A stretch of 38,245 nt of DNA from Lachnospiraceae bacterium (GCA_900770225.1 CAAGJU010000203.1:1-38245); one strand, 5' to 3'. Numbered from the stretch's first letter, positions 15,546 to 23,615 are shown. The notes: generated by a model from the sequence alone, not told the origin. Translations and numbers: made by a program.

Positions 15546-15803
15546 TCACTTGGCTTCCTGCTTCAGGGCTCCCTCGATAGCCCTTGCGAGCTGATCGGGG
15601 CAGGAAGTGTTCTTGAAGCCGCAGGTCGTACCTTTGAGCAGTTCTGCGATCTCGGAAGCGGAATGACCTTCTGCGAGGCGGCTGATACCCTTCAGGTTGC
15701 CGTTGCATCCGCCGGTGAAGGAGATATTGGAGATGATGCCGTCATTCAGGTCGAAATCGATCTGCTGTGAACATGTGCCGTGTGTGCGATATGTATAATG
15801 CAT
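15546..15803 (-). CDS. TSCPD domain-containing protein (TIGR03905-like)
   Basis: An 85-residue protein carrying the TSCPD motif (NTSCPDQLARAI, about residues 65-76), a domain also found at the end of some ribonucleotide reductases. Other conserved features are GTCSQQIDF near the N-terminus, GGCNGNLKGI and four to five cysteines suggestive of metal binding. The length matches stand-alone members of this family in Clostridia. GGAGGG lies about 8 bases upstream on the minus strand. The biochemical role is not known. A tandem repeat region and the HAD gene lie upstream. Confidence 0.85.
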   Translation of the reverse strand: MHYTYRTHGTCSQQIDFDLNDGIISNISFTGGCNGNLKGISRLAEGHSASEIAELLKGTTCGFKNTSCPDQLARAIEGALKQEAK

Positions 15804-15856
15804 GAAATGGTTCCCTCCTGTTGTTCTGTTGTTATCTGTCCATTTTCTGTCAGAAG

Positions 15857-15996
15857 TTCATGATCCGGCAGCCCTGCATGGCCTGTTGATAATCACGATC
15901 CTGCGGCACTTCATGGCCTGTTGATGATCACGATCCTGCGGCTCTGCATGGTCTGCTGATGTTCATGATTTCCCGGGCCTGCGGTTCCCGCACGAT
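15857..15996. repeat. 35-bp tandem repeat array
   Basis: Units begin at 15857, 15892 and 15927 and are exactly 35 bases each; the second and third both start ATCACGATCCTGCGGC and all end near GGCCTGTTGAT or its variant. A fourth, degenerate unit runs from 15962. It is non-coding, between the 3' end of the HAD gene and the 5' end of the TSCPD gene. Confidence 0.8.
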
Positions 15997-15998
15997 CC

Positions 15999-16721
15999 TC
16001 ATGGCCTTACGAGATCCGGAAGATCCGTGATGCGCTTCAGTATAGCATCCGGCCGGTCGACATGTCCATAGCCGTAGAAAGCCCAGATGAAATGAATCCG
16101 GGCGTCATCTCCGATGCTGCGGGCTGCCGCACGGACAGCGTCGCAGTCAGCCTGGATATCACCGATATAGCAGGCACTGCGGAGATGATGCCGTTCAATG
16201 ATCAGCCGGATATTGTCAGCCTTCAGGAGAGAAGTATCTCCGGGGCAGAGATGGTCGGTAAAGAACTGCTCTGTCTGCGTGGCCTGCATGAAGGTTTCGA
16301 TATAGCCGGCCTGGCAGTTGCTGACGATGAAGGACGGTATCTGCATGGTCTGCAGCTTCTTCAGGACCTCTTCGGTGCCCTCAAAAGCATTCGGCGGAGC
16401 AGACGCAATGGCGTCGGCTTCCACGGCGTACCATTCCGCGAGGACATCTCCGGATTCATCCAGCGGGAGGTCCGGCAGGAGATCCTGGAAGATAACTTCC
16501 AGCGGTTTGCCGAATTCCCGCTGCAGATCCGCCGAAGTGATATCTTCTCCTGATCCGCCGCCCTTCGGATGATGCACAGAAAGGACAGGCATACCCTTTG
16601 CCATTCGTTCCGCATTGATGCTTTTCAGCTTTTTAGTCCAGGCCGGAGCCACGGTACCGGTGGCGTCCCAGAGCGTTCCGTCGATATCCCAGATGATGCC
16701 GTCTGTCTGTATTCTGTCCAT
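15999..16721 (-). CDS. HAD-superfamily hydrolase
   Basis: A 240-residue haloacid dehalogenase-type phosphohydrolase. Motif I is DIDGTLWD with nucleophile D12 and acid D14; motif II is the Ser of FIVSNCQAG; motif III is the Lys in SLLKADN; motif IV is GDIQADCDA, which supplies the Mg-binding aspartates. The long insertion between motifs I and II is a helical cap of the phosphoglycolate phosphatase type. The substrate cannot be told from sequence. It stands alone on the minus strand with its own promoter. Confidence 0.87.
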   Translation of the reverse strand: MDRIQTDGIIWDIDGTLWDATGTVAPAWTKKLKSINAERMAKGMPVLSVHHPKGGGSGEDITSADLQREFGKPLEVIFQDLLPDLPLDESGDVLAEWYAVEADAIASAPPNAFEGTEEVLKKLQTMQIPSFIVSNCQAGYIETFMQATQTEQFFTDHLCPGDTSLLKADNIRLIIERHHLRSACYIGDIQADCDAVRAAARSIGDDARIHFIWAFYGYGHVDRPDAILKRITDLPDLVRP

Positions 16722-16836
16722 AAAGGCCGCCTTTCTTTAACAGCTGCGGATTGCACCGTACTGCATACGCTGTCTGGCAATCATACAGTGTTATCGTGAT
16801 ATACCGGATGACTTCCGTGCCGGCATTGCACCGGTA

Positions 16837-16865
16837 ATTGTAGCACCCGGCCCGTTATTTGAGAA
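16837..16865 (-). promoter_or_regulatory. promoter of the HAD hydrolase gene
   Basis: On the minus strand, TTCTCA (16860-16865) and TACAAT (16837-16842) are 17 bases apart. The leader would be about 110 bases. Confidence 0.5.
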
Positions 16866-16883
16866 GTGGTTACAGTGCAGACA

Positions 16884-17050
16884 TGGCCAGAGCCAGGGAA
16901 CACATGGAGACTCCCAGGCCGAGACCTCCGCAGGCGTCGGTGGTTGGCGAATCTGAGGCGAAGCCGACAGATGAGCTTACCACCGCTACGCCGAGGACAG
17001 GCGTGAGCACGTTGAGGCTGGGAGTCTCCATGCGTGACAGTGGCTGGCAA
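16884..17050 (+). repeat. dispersed structured palindromic element, subfamily A, copy 3
   Basis: Outer arms TGGCCAGAGCC and its partner GTGGCTGGCA, then CACATGGAGACTCCCAG against CTGGGAGTCTCCATG. The core has GGCGT/ACGCC, GGTGGT/ACCACC, GC/GC, ATCT/AGAT (both sides changed compared with the other copies) and the side hairpin GC-GTGA-GC. It lies between the divergent HAD and htrA genes. Confidence 0.85.
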
Positions 17051-17105
17051 GAGTGAACAGTACGAGAAGTCTCTTTGCGTTCACAAAGTAAACACAAAAT
17101 ACACT

Positions 17106-17123
17106 TAGAATACACTTGTATTC
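17106..17123 (+). promoter_or_regulatory. htrA -10 box with overlapping palindrome
   Basis: TAGAAT at 17106-17111 could be the -10 box; TTCACA at 17080-17085 is a poor, over-spaced -35. GAATAC (17108-17113) and GTATTC (17118-17123) form an inverted repeat over the -10 and start region, a plausible site for a stress regulator. Confidence 0.45.
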
Positions 17124-17175
17124 GTGTCTCTGCATTGCAGAGAGTATATGATTTCTTATGGAGATAACGTAAAGT

Positions 17176-19068
17176 ATGAGTGATCAGGAAATGAACAGCA
17201 GCAACGCTGATGAGCAGAACAGCCAGTCGCGGGATTTGCATGCTGACAGCGGCCAGCCGCAGAATGCGCATGTAGATAGCAGCCAGCCGCAGAATGCACA
17301 CACAGACAGTGGCCAGCCGCAGAATGCGCACACAGACAGCGGCCAGCCACAGAATGCGCATGCGGATGGCAGCCGGCAGCCGGAGGACCGTGCGGGTGAA
17401 TCGTCCACCTACAGCTGGGTAAATCCGAAACTGCGGGGTGGCAGTCAGGAACAGAACGGCCAGAATCCATGGAGCAGCAAAAGCGGCGACAATTACTGGC
17501 ATTATGATGAGAGAAATACCGGCAGTTCAGACAGCGGAAAAACCGGAGCCGACGGATCCCGTGGGTTTGGCGGTTCAGGGACTGACGGATCCCGGGGATC
17601 TGAAAACGCAGGGACAGGAGGATTCCGTGGATTTGGCAGTCGTGGCACGGACAGTTCCTGCGGATCGGGCAATCAGGGTTCGGATCCTTACGGCAGGAAC
17701 AGTTTTTCCGGAGGCCCGGGCGGACCTTTCGGAGGCAGCAGAGATCAGCACAGCAGAAAGAACCGCAGAAAAGACGGGAAAAAGGGCACTGGTGCCCGCA
17801 TAGGCTCCGTTATAGGTATGGCGCTTGTTTTCGGCGCTGTGGCGGGACTTGTCATGTATGCTGTGTATTCCATCGCTGATCATGTGCGTCCGGTCGGCAG
17901 AAGTGCTGCTGCCATATCCTCATCATCTGCTGCGGAGTCGGAAAGCGTGACATCGTCCTCGGAGAACACGAAGACGATCAGCCTGCAGACAACAGAGCAG
18001 GATCAGGAAAACGGCAGCGCTTCGGATAACGGAGACATGTCCGTGGCCGAAGTGACAAAGGCCTGCATGCCTTCCGTAGTCACGATTGCAACGGTGTCAG
18101 TGGAAGAAATGAGGGATTTCTTCGGCGGCACGCAGCAGTATCAGGTGCAGGGAGCCGGCACAGGCGTTATTATCGGGAAAAATAGCACGGAGCTCCTTAT
18201 CGCCACGAATAATCACGTGGTAAACGGGGCACAGCAGCTGACGGTCGGATTCGCCGACGAGTCTGCCATCTCCGCGACCGTCAAGGGTTCGGATGCGGAT
18301 CATGATCTGGCGGTTGTCGCTGTCAGTCTGGATGACATCACGGATTCCACAATGGCGGCCATTCGCGTAGCGTCGATAGGTGATTCCGATTCACTGAAGC
18401 TCGGCGATCAGGTCGTCGTCATCGGCAACGCGCTCGGCTACGGGCAGTCCGTCACCAGTGGTTACGTGAGTGCGCTGGACAGGACGCTGCAGCTCAGCGA
18501 CGGCACCAATACTTTTACATCGAGTGACCTGATCCAGACGGATGCCGCCATCAACTCGGGAAATTCCGGTGGCGCGCTCCTGAATATGAAGGGAGAACTC
18601 GTCGGTATCAATGAGGCGAGAAGTTCCTATTCCAGCTCAGGTGTGACCGTGGATAATGTGGGCTATGCGATTCCCATGGAAAAAGCAAAGCCGATCCTGG
18701 ACAACCTGATGAACCAGAAGACGAGAGATCTCGTGGACGAGGACAGCCGCGGATATCTGGGAGCATCGCTGACCGATGTGACATCCGATTACGCTGATTT
18801 TTATCATATGCCGCAGGGCGTGTGCATTACGCAGATCATCAAGGGCGGCCCTGCTGACAAGTGCGGACTTCGCCGGGGAGATGTGATCACGGCGCTGGAT
18901 GGGGCCAGTGTCATGACGTTTTCGGAACTTTCAGACAAGCTTGATTATTATGCGGCGGGTGAGACTGTGACGATTACGTATCAGCGCAGCGTCGGCGGCC
19001 GCTACGAGGAGCAGCAGGCGAAGGCGGTGCTGGTGTCGGAGAGCGATATTAGTCAGCTGAAGAAATAA
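17176..19068 (+). CDS. htrA: HtrA/DegP-type membrane-anchored serine protease
   Basis: HtrA proteases degrade or refold damaged envelope proteins. The 630-residue protein has a long cytoplasmic N-terminus, one transmembrane segment (about residues 213-236), a Ser-rich linker, a trypsin-like domain with the complete triad H347 (NNHVV), D377 (HDLAVV) and S464 (SGNSGGAL), and a C-terminal PDZ domain (about 540-625, with YLGASL and GGPADKCGLRRGD). The N-terminus is unusual: four exact-length 10-residue repeats containing QPQNAH (residues 24-63) and a Gly/Ser/Arg-rich stretch (about 115-180). Family members usually have a shorter cytoplasmic tail. GGAG lies 12 bases before the start. A ClpX paralogue and MscL follow, suggesting a stress neighbourhood. 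Confidence 0.93.
   Translation: MSDQEMNSSNADEQNSQSRDLHADSGQPQNAHVDSSQPQNAHTDSGQPQNAHTDSGQPQNAHADGSRQPEDRAGESSTYSWVNPKLRGGSQEQNGQNPWSSKSGDNYWHYDERNTGSSDSGKTGADGSRGFGGSGTDGSRGSENAGTGGFRGFGSRGTDSSCGSGNQGSDPYGRNSFSGGPGGPFGGSRDQHSRKNRRKDGKKGTGARIGSVIGMALVFGAVAGLVMYAVYSIADHVRPVGRSAAAISSSSAAESESVTSSSENTKTISLQTTEQDQENGSASDNGDMSVAEVTKACMPSVVTIATVSVEEMRDFFGGTQQYQVQGAGTGVIIGKNSTELLIATNNHVVNGAQQLTVGFADESAISATVKGSDADHDLAVVAVSLDDITDSTMAAIRVASIGDSDSLKLGDQVVVIGNALGYGQSVTSGYVSALDRTLQLSDGTNTFTSSDLIQTDAAINSGNSGGALLNMKGELVGINEARSSYSSSGVTVDNVGYAIPMEKAKPILDNLMNQKTRDLVDEDSRGYLGASLTDVTSDYADFYHMPQGVCITQIIKGGPADKCGLRRGDVITALDGASVMTFSELSDKLDYYAAGETVTITYQRSVGGRYEEQQAKAVLVSESDISQLKK
17245..17364 (+). repeat. 30-bp in-frame tandem repeat in htrA
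   Basis: Four consecutive 30-base units encode a 10-residue unit with QPQNAH, and a fifth partial unit follows. Units differ at a few mostly silent positions, so the array is not brand new but may still vary in copy number among strains. Confidence 0.85.
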
Positions 19069-19093
19069 ACAGATAATATAACGTAATGGATGC

Positions 19094-19129
19094 TGATATC
19101 ATACTTATGACACCTAAATCATGATATCA
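19094..19129 (+). promoter_or_regulatory. paired palindromes before the second clpX
   Basis: TGATATCA occurs twice, at 19094-19101 and 19122-19129. Each copy is itself a perfect palindrome, and the pair with flanking bases forms a 9-bp inverted repeat. The centres are 28 bases apart, about 2.7 helical turns. It lies 30-65 bases before the start codon, where an operator would be expected. Confidence 0.5.
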
Positions 19130-19160
19130 ACAGACTGAAAAGACAACACAGAGGGGTGCT

Positions 19161-20669
19161 ATGTCAGACGACAGAGAATGGGAACTGAATGACAGTGAGG
19201 ATCATGATGTGACGACGGATGAAGATCAGAGGGATCAGGATCCGGAGGTGCATCAGGATGAAACGGATGCAGATGAGTCCGGGAACAGAAAGGGCAGAAA
19301 GGAACGCTACTGCTCCATGTGCCTTCGCCCGGAGAGCGTAACCGGTCATCTGATGGAAATACCGGGGATGGGCGGACAGCCGGTCTATGTATGTGAAGAC
19401 TGCATGCAGAAAAGCTTCGACATGGTGAAGAATACCAATTTCAACGATATTCTGAACAATTACCGCAATATGGGAATGCGTTTCAACGGCGTCGATGCCG
19501 TTGGACATAACCGTGCGGAAGAGGCGGACAAGGGCAGGAAAAAGAAACCCGAAAAGAAGAAGCTGACGCTGAAGGATATCCCCGCGCCGCACATCATCCG
19601 GAAGAAGCTGGATGAGTATGTGATCGGGCAGGACCACGCCAAAAAAGTCATGTCCGTGGGTGTTTATAACCACTATAAGAGGATCCTCTCCGAGGATAAG
19701 GATGACGACGGCGTAGAGATCGAGAAATCGAATATGCTGATGATCGGACCGACAGGTTCCGGCAAAACGTATCTGGTGAAGACGCTGGCAAAAATGCTTG
19801 ATGTGCCGCTGGCGATCACGGATGCGACAAGTCTGACGGAAGCGGGCTACATCGGCGACGATATTGAGAGCGTCGTATCCAAGCTTCTGGCGGCAGCGGA
19901 CAACGACGTCGCACGCTGTGAGACGGGCATTATTTTTATCGATGAGATCGACAAGATCAACAAGAAAAAGAATACGAACCAGCGTGATGTCAGCGGCGAG
20001 GCTGTACAGCAGGGCCTGCTGAAGCTGCTGGAGGGCAGTGAGGTTGAGGTACCTGTCGGCGCGACCAGCAAAAATGCGATGGTTCCGCTGCAGACCGTCA
20101 ATACGAAGAATATTCTCTTCATCTGTGGCGGCGCCTTCCCGGATCTGGAGGACATCATCCGCGAGAGACTGCGGAAGACGAGCTCGATGGGCTTCCAGGC
20201 GCAGCTGAAGGATGAGGACAAAGACGACAAAAATATCCTGCAGAAGGTAACCATGGAGGATCTCAGAGCATTCGGCATGATTCCGGAATTCCTGGGAAGA
20301 CTGCCGATTGTTTTTGCACTGGATGCCATGGATGAAGATATGCTCGTCCGCATCATGAAAGAGCCGAAGAATTCCATCATCCGCCAGTATCAGAAGCTGC
20401 TGGCGATCGACAATGTGAAGCTGGTCTTTGAGGACGACGCGCTGCACGTGATCGCAAAGGAGGCGCTGGAAAAGGACACCGGTGCCCGGGCGCTCAGGGC
20501 GATCATCGAGGACTTCATGCTGGATATCATGTATGAGATCCCGAAGGATCCGAATATCGGAGAAGTCGTGATCACGAAGGCGTATGTGGAGCACACAGGA
20601 GGCCCAGGCATATTCATGCGCGGGCAGCCGGTTCCGGAGCTTCCCGACGGCAGCGGTGTGACAGTCTGA
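19161..20669 (+). CDS. divergent ClpX-like AAA+ unfoldase (second copy)
   Basis: A 502-residue paralogue of ClpX. It has an acidic N-terminal extension of about 48 residues, a zinc-binding domain (CSMC and CEDC), a Lys-rich linker, Walker A GPTGSGKT (196-203), pore loop GYIG (229-232), Walker B IIFIDEID (257-264), an MGF loop (343-345) where canonical ClpX has the IGF-type ClpP-docking loop, and sensor-2 TGARALR. The RKH substrate loop of ClpX is replaced by ATSKN (about 301-305). It should therefore hydrolyse ATP and may dock on ClpP but probably selects other substrates than ssrA-tagged proteins. It follows htrA by 92 bases, which include the paired palindromes, so it may be separately regulated. 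GAGGGG precedes the start. Confidence 0.9.
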   Translation: MSDDREWELNDSEDHDVTTDEDQRDQDPEVHQDETDADESGNRKGRKERYCSMCLRPESVTGHLMEIPGMGGQPVYVCEDCMQKSFDMVKNTNFNDILNNYRNMGMRFNGVDAVGHNRAEEADKGRKKKPEKKKLTLKDIPAPHIIRKKLDEYVIGQDHAKKVMSVGVYNHYKRILSEDKDDDGVEIEKSNMLMIGPTGSGKTYLVKTLAKMLDVPLAITDATSLTEAGYIGDDIESVVSKLLAAADNDVARCETGIIFIDEIDKINKKKNTNQRDVSGEAVQQGLLKLLEGSEVEVPVGATSKNAMVPLQTVNTKNILFICGGAFPDLEDIIRERLRKTSSMGFQAQLKDEDKDDKNILQKVTMEDLRAFGMIPEFLGRLPIVFALDAMDEDMLVRIMKEPKNSIIRQYQKLLAIDNVKLVFEDDALHVIAKEALEKDTGARALRAIIEDFMLDIMYEIPKDPNIGEVVITKAYVEHTGGPGIFMRGQPVPELPDGSGVTV

Positions 20670-20679
20670 AATAGTTGTC

Positions 20680-20708
20680 TTGCTTATTCCGGCGGCGAAA
20701 ATTATAAT
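20680..20708 (+). promoter_or_regulatory. promoter of mscL
   Basis: TTGCTT (20680-20685) and a perfect TATAAT (20703-20708) are 17 bases apart. Downstream, two imperfect direct repeats of about 17 bases share GCCTGG and flank the leader (near 20724 and 20757). Confidence 0.75.
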
Positions 20709-20826
20709 AAAGAAACAGAGCGCTGATATGCCTGGCGCTTAAAGAAAACAGGGAACTGATACGCCTGGTGTTTTCATGATATTTTCAGAAACAGCCATGG
20801 CAGGGGGAATGGAGGTAAGTGGTATC

Positions 20827-21285
20827 GTGTCAGACGATAAGAAAATTGAAAAAGGGAAAAAATTTATTGATGAGTTCAAAGAGTTTATATCCCGCGGCAG
20901 CGTGATGGATCTTGCCGTCGGCATGATCATAGGCAGCGCTTTCACGGCTATTGTGAACTCGCTGGTCAACGATGTGGTCATGCCGCTGATCTCCATACTG
21001 ATCGGGGGAATCAGCTTCAGCGAATGGAATATCAAGCTTGGTACAGGTGACAGTGCACCGGTACTGGGGCTTGGAAACTTCATCGCCGCTGTCATTGATT
21101 TTATTCTGATCGCGTTTGTGATCTTCCTGCTTGTGAAGTCAGTTAACAAGCTGCATTTCAAGAAGAATGAGGAGAAACCCGCACCGACAACGAAGATCTG
21201 CCCTTACTGCAAGAGCGAGATCCCGATCGATGCTACGCGCTGTCCGCACTGCACCTCAGAGCTGGCAGATGAGAAGGAAGCATAA
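20827..21285 (+). CDS. mscL: large-conductance mechanosensitive channel with C-terminal zinc ribbon
   Basis: MscL opens under membrane tension to release solutes during osmotic downshock. The start is a GTG at 20827: GGAGGT at 20811-20816 lies 10 bases upstream, while an in-frame ATG at 20776 precedes that site. The 152-residue protein shows the N-terminal amphipathic helix (FIDEFKEFISRGSVMDLAVGMIIG), TM1 through FTAIVNSLVNDVVMPLIS, the loop, and TM2 (FIAAVIDFILIAFVIFLLVK). A zinc-ribbon tail with C125, C128, C139 and C142 follows the second membrane helix in the place of the usual cytoplasmic helix bundle. This tail is described for some clostridial MscL proteins by annotation; its role in gating is unknown. 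Confidence 0.94.
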   Translation: MSDDKKIEKGKKFIDEFKEFISRGSVMDLAVGMIIGSAFTAIVNSLVNDVVMPLISILIGGISFSEWNIKLGTGDSAPVLGLGNFIAAVIDFILIAFVIFLLVKSVNKLHFKKNEEKPAPTTKICPYCKSEIPIDATRCPHCTSELADEKEA

Positions 21286-21293
21286 GCCGCATA

Positions 21294-21329
21294 GAGAGGA
21301 TCCGGAGCTGCAGGGCACCGGATCCTCTC
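21294..21329 (+). terminator. hairpin terminator of mscL
   Basis: Perfect 12-bp arms GAGAGGATCCGG and CCGGATCCTCTC with a 12-base loop. Only a short T-rich stretch (ATGTTTGT) follows, so termination strength is uncertain. Confidence 0.65.
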
Positions 21330-21350
21330 ATGTTTGTATATGAAAACAGG

Positions 21351-21483
21351 AAATGCAGATACTTCGTTCTGCAGCCATCCGCAGACGCCGGTGGTCAGCA
21401 AATCCGAACGCAGCGAAGGATGAGCTGACCACCGTTGCGTCGAGGACGAGCGAAAGCGAGTTGCGGAAGAAGTATCTGCATTT
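21351..21483 (+). repeat. dispersed structured palindromic element, subfamily B, copy 4
   Basis: Outer arms are AAATGCAGATACTTC and GAAGTATCTGCATTT, perfect over 15 bp and unrelated to the subfamily A arms. The core is the same: GACGC/GCGTC, GGTGGT/ACCACC, CAGC/GCTG region, ATCC/GGAT and the GC-GAAA-GC side hairpin. It lies directly after the mscL terminator. Confidence 0.85.
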
Positions 21484-21532
21484 CTGTATAAAAATAAAAA
21501 AATAGGCGGGATGTCGCATAGAGACGGCTAAC

Positions 21533-21561
21533 TTGTCATTCGGTCCGCGCAGGATTATAAT
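21533..21561 (+). promoter_or_regulatory. promoter of the DUF3048 lipoprotein gene
   Basis: TTGTCA (21533-21538) and TATAAT (21556-21561) are 17 bases apart. The leader is about 110 bases. Confidence 0.8.
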
Positions 21562-21676
21562 AGGCAATGACTGTGTACCCGGCGTGCCATGGGTATCTGC
21601 AGAATTATGTGCCAGTTTTTTGCAGGTTCTGAGGCTTCCGGCAACAGTCAGACCAGACAAGAGGAGTGAATACAAT

Positions 21677-22804
21677 ATGAAGAAGAAAACAGCAGCGCTC
21701 TGCATGCTGCTTGCTGCCGGTATGATCGCCGGCTGCGGTTCGCAGAGTGCGGTAGATATGTCGATGTCAGCGGAAGCACCTGAAGAAAAGGTGACGCCGA
21801 CTGCAAGTTCCAGTGTTCCGGAAGAGACGCCGACACCGACGGAAGAAGCCATCAGTGCCGTATCCGTGGAACCGGATAACGGACTGGCTGACGGCCAGAT
21901 GTACAGCTATCTGACAGGTGAGCCTGTCAGCACAGATGTCGGAAATCTGAGACCGTTCGCCGTTATGATCAACAACCTGGACGCGGCGCTTCCGCAGTCG
22001 GGTATCGGCAGTGCGGACATCATTTATGAGGCAGAAGTTGAGGGATCCATCACCAGAATGATGGCTGTATTCCAGGATCCAACAAGTCTTCCGAAGATCG
22101 GACCTGTCCGCAGCTCGCGTCATTACTATATTTATATGGCGGATGATTCGGAGGCAATTTACACGCACTTCGGATGGAGCCCGCAGGCGCAGGCAATCAT
22201 CGAGGGCCAGGGACTTGAGCATATCAACGGTATGACAGACAAGTCGGGTGCATTTTTCCGTACATCGGACAGAGTAGCACCGCATAACGCATATGTGGAC
22301 GGCTCACGGCTTCCTGAGCTCGCCCAGGCAGCGGGCTACAGCCTGACACACAGCAGCGAGTATCAGCCGAATCTGGCCTTTAATACAGAAAATACAGACC
22401 TGACAGAAGGTGAAGACGCACAGGTTATTCATATCGGATTCTCCTATGACAATCCGGTTCTCACCTATCATAGTGATGACGGACTGTATTACCGTTCGGA
22501 ATACGGCGGCGAGCAGATCGATGCCGAGACCGGCAATCAGCTCTGCTTCAAAAATGTGATCATTCAGCAGGTAACAAAGGCAATTCTGGAAGACGGCGAG
22601 CACCTTGAACTCGGTATGTTCGGCACAGGTACAGGATATTATGCCACCAACGGCAAGATCATTCCGATCACCTGGAAGAAAGACAGCCAGCAGGACAAGA
22701 CGATCTACTATGATGCGTCAGGTAACCAGCTGAAGCTGAATCCGGGAAAAACAATGATCGAAGTCATCAATCAGGATTATACCAATACCTGGGGTGCTGA
22801 ATAA
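21677..22804 (+). CDS. DUF3048 domain lipoprotein (YerB-like)
   Basis: A 375-residue lipoprotein: MKKKTAALCMLLAAGMIAGC gives a signal peptide with lipobox IAGC (C20), then a Pro/Thr/Glu-rich linker to about residue 75. The DUF3048 N-terminal domain follows (PFAVMINNLDAALPQSGI, IYEAEVEGSITRMMAVF, KIGPVRSSRHYYIYMA), and the C-terminal DUF3048 part lies near GYYATNGKIIPITWKK. Bacillus YerB is of this family; the molecular role is unknown. GAGGAG lies 10 bases before the start. It is a single-gene transcript with its own promoter and a hairpin after the stop. Confidence 0.9.
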   Translation: MKKKTAALCMLLAAGMIAGCGSQSAVDMSMSAEAPEEKVTPTASSSVPEETPTPTEEAISAVSVEPDNGLADGQMYSYLTGEPVSTDVGNLRPFAVMINNLDAALPQSGIGSADIIYEAEVEGSITRMMAVFQDPTSLPKIGPVRSSRHYYIYMADDSEAIYTHFGWSPQAQAIIEGQGLEHINGMTDKSGAFFRTSDRVAPHNAYVDGSRLPELAQAAGYSLTHSSEYQPNLAFNTENTDLTEGEDAQVIHIGFSYDNPVLTYHSDDGLYYRSEYGGEQIDAETGNQLCFKNVIIQQVTKAILEDGEHLELGMFGTGTGYYATNGKIIPITWKKDSQQDKTIYYDASGNQLKLNPGKTMIEVINQDYTNTWGAE

Positions 22805-22818
22805 GCGAAGATTTCTGT

Positions 22819-22868
22819 GGGGCTGTCGGGCTGCGCATGGGTATGCGCGGGCGGCAGCCCTTCTGTTG
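22819..22868 (+). terminator. terminator of the DUF3048 gene
   Basis: The arms GGGCTG and CAGCCC enclose an inner TGCGCAT/ATGCGCG stem, followed by TTCTGTTGT. The remaining bases to 23039 hold no credible gene; a GCTGAGACC/GGTTTCAGC hairpin lies near 22956-22975. Confidence 0.65.
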
Positions 22869-23039
22869 TACCTGATATCTGTATCGCTGCCCGTGCTCAT
22901 CCGGAGTCAAAGAAAAGGTACAGCGACCTGCGTGTTGAGACACAGCGTCCCGCGCGCTGAGACCGTGGTTTCAGCCGGCACCGCTCTGAGAAAAGAAAAT
23001 TGACCGGCCAGATACGGTTTTTGAAGGAAAGGAGTTATG

Positions 23040-23552
23040 ATGAAAGCAATTGTCTGTGCAGACAGGAACTGGGGAATCGGTTATCACAACCGTCTCCTCG
23101 TCAGCATACCGCATGACGCCAGATTTTTTCAGCAGCAGACAGAGGGAAAGGTTGTCGTGATGGGACATCATACCCTGGACAGTCTGCCGGGCGGAAAACC
23201 GATGGCAGGCCGGACAAACCTTGTGCTGTCAGGCCTGCCCGATCTGCAGGTGCGCGGGGCGGAGATCGTACATAACCGCGCAGAACTTTTCCGGCGTCTG
23301 AAACAGGAAAATCCTGATGACATATATGTCATCGGCGGCGGTAAGGTCTATGAACTTCTTCTGCCATACTGCGATACGGCATATGTGACGCGGGTAGACG
23401 AGTCATATCAGGCGGACACCTGGTTCCCGCCGATCGACTATATGCCCGAGTGGCAGAAAGAGGAAGAAAGCGAGGAGCAGACGTACTTCGATATCGCTTA
23501 CACTTTCTGTACCTATCGGAAGAAGTATCATACAGAGCTGCCGGAAAGCTGA
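23040..23552 (+). CDS. folA: dihydrofolate reductase
   Basis: DHFR reduces dihydrofolate with NADPH to keep one-carbon carriers active. The 170-residue protein has the Met20-loop equivalent WGIGYHNRLLVSIPHD, with the catalytic acidic residue in PHDARFF, the cofactor-binding MGHHTLDSLPGG and RTNLVLS, and the C-terminal VIGGGKVYELLLPYCDTAYVT. AAAGGAG at 23028-23034 favours the second of two adjacent ATG codons (23040 over 23037). No thymidylate synthase gene is next to it in this window. Confidence 0.94.
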   Translation: MKAIVCADRNWGIGYHNRLLVSIPHDARFFQQQTEGKVVVMGHHTLDSLPGGKPMAGRTNLVLSGLPDLQVRGAEIVHNRAELFRRLKQENPDDIYVIGGGKVYELLLPYCDTAYVTRVDESYQADTWFPPIDYMPEWQKEEESEEQTYFDIAYTFCTYRKKYHTELPES

Positions 23553-23615
23553 GAATGTATCTTTCCGAAAGCCGGCATTTCGTGTACAGTACATGAGAAG
23601 ACAGCGGCAATTCAG

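Noticed and set aside
15857..15996. Possible CRISPR array
   Set aside because: Units are contiguous 35-bp tandem repeats without unique spacers, and no cas genes are present.
22794..23003. 69-codon open frame after the DUF3048 gene
   Set aside because: It overlaps the terminator hairpin and has Arg-rich composition with no start signal.
22805..23039. Tetrahydrofolate riboswitch before folA
   Set aside because: The region has hairpins but none of the conserved sequence I associate with that riboswitch, and a terminator of the previous gene occupies its first part.
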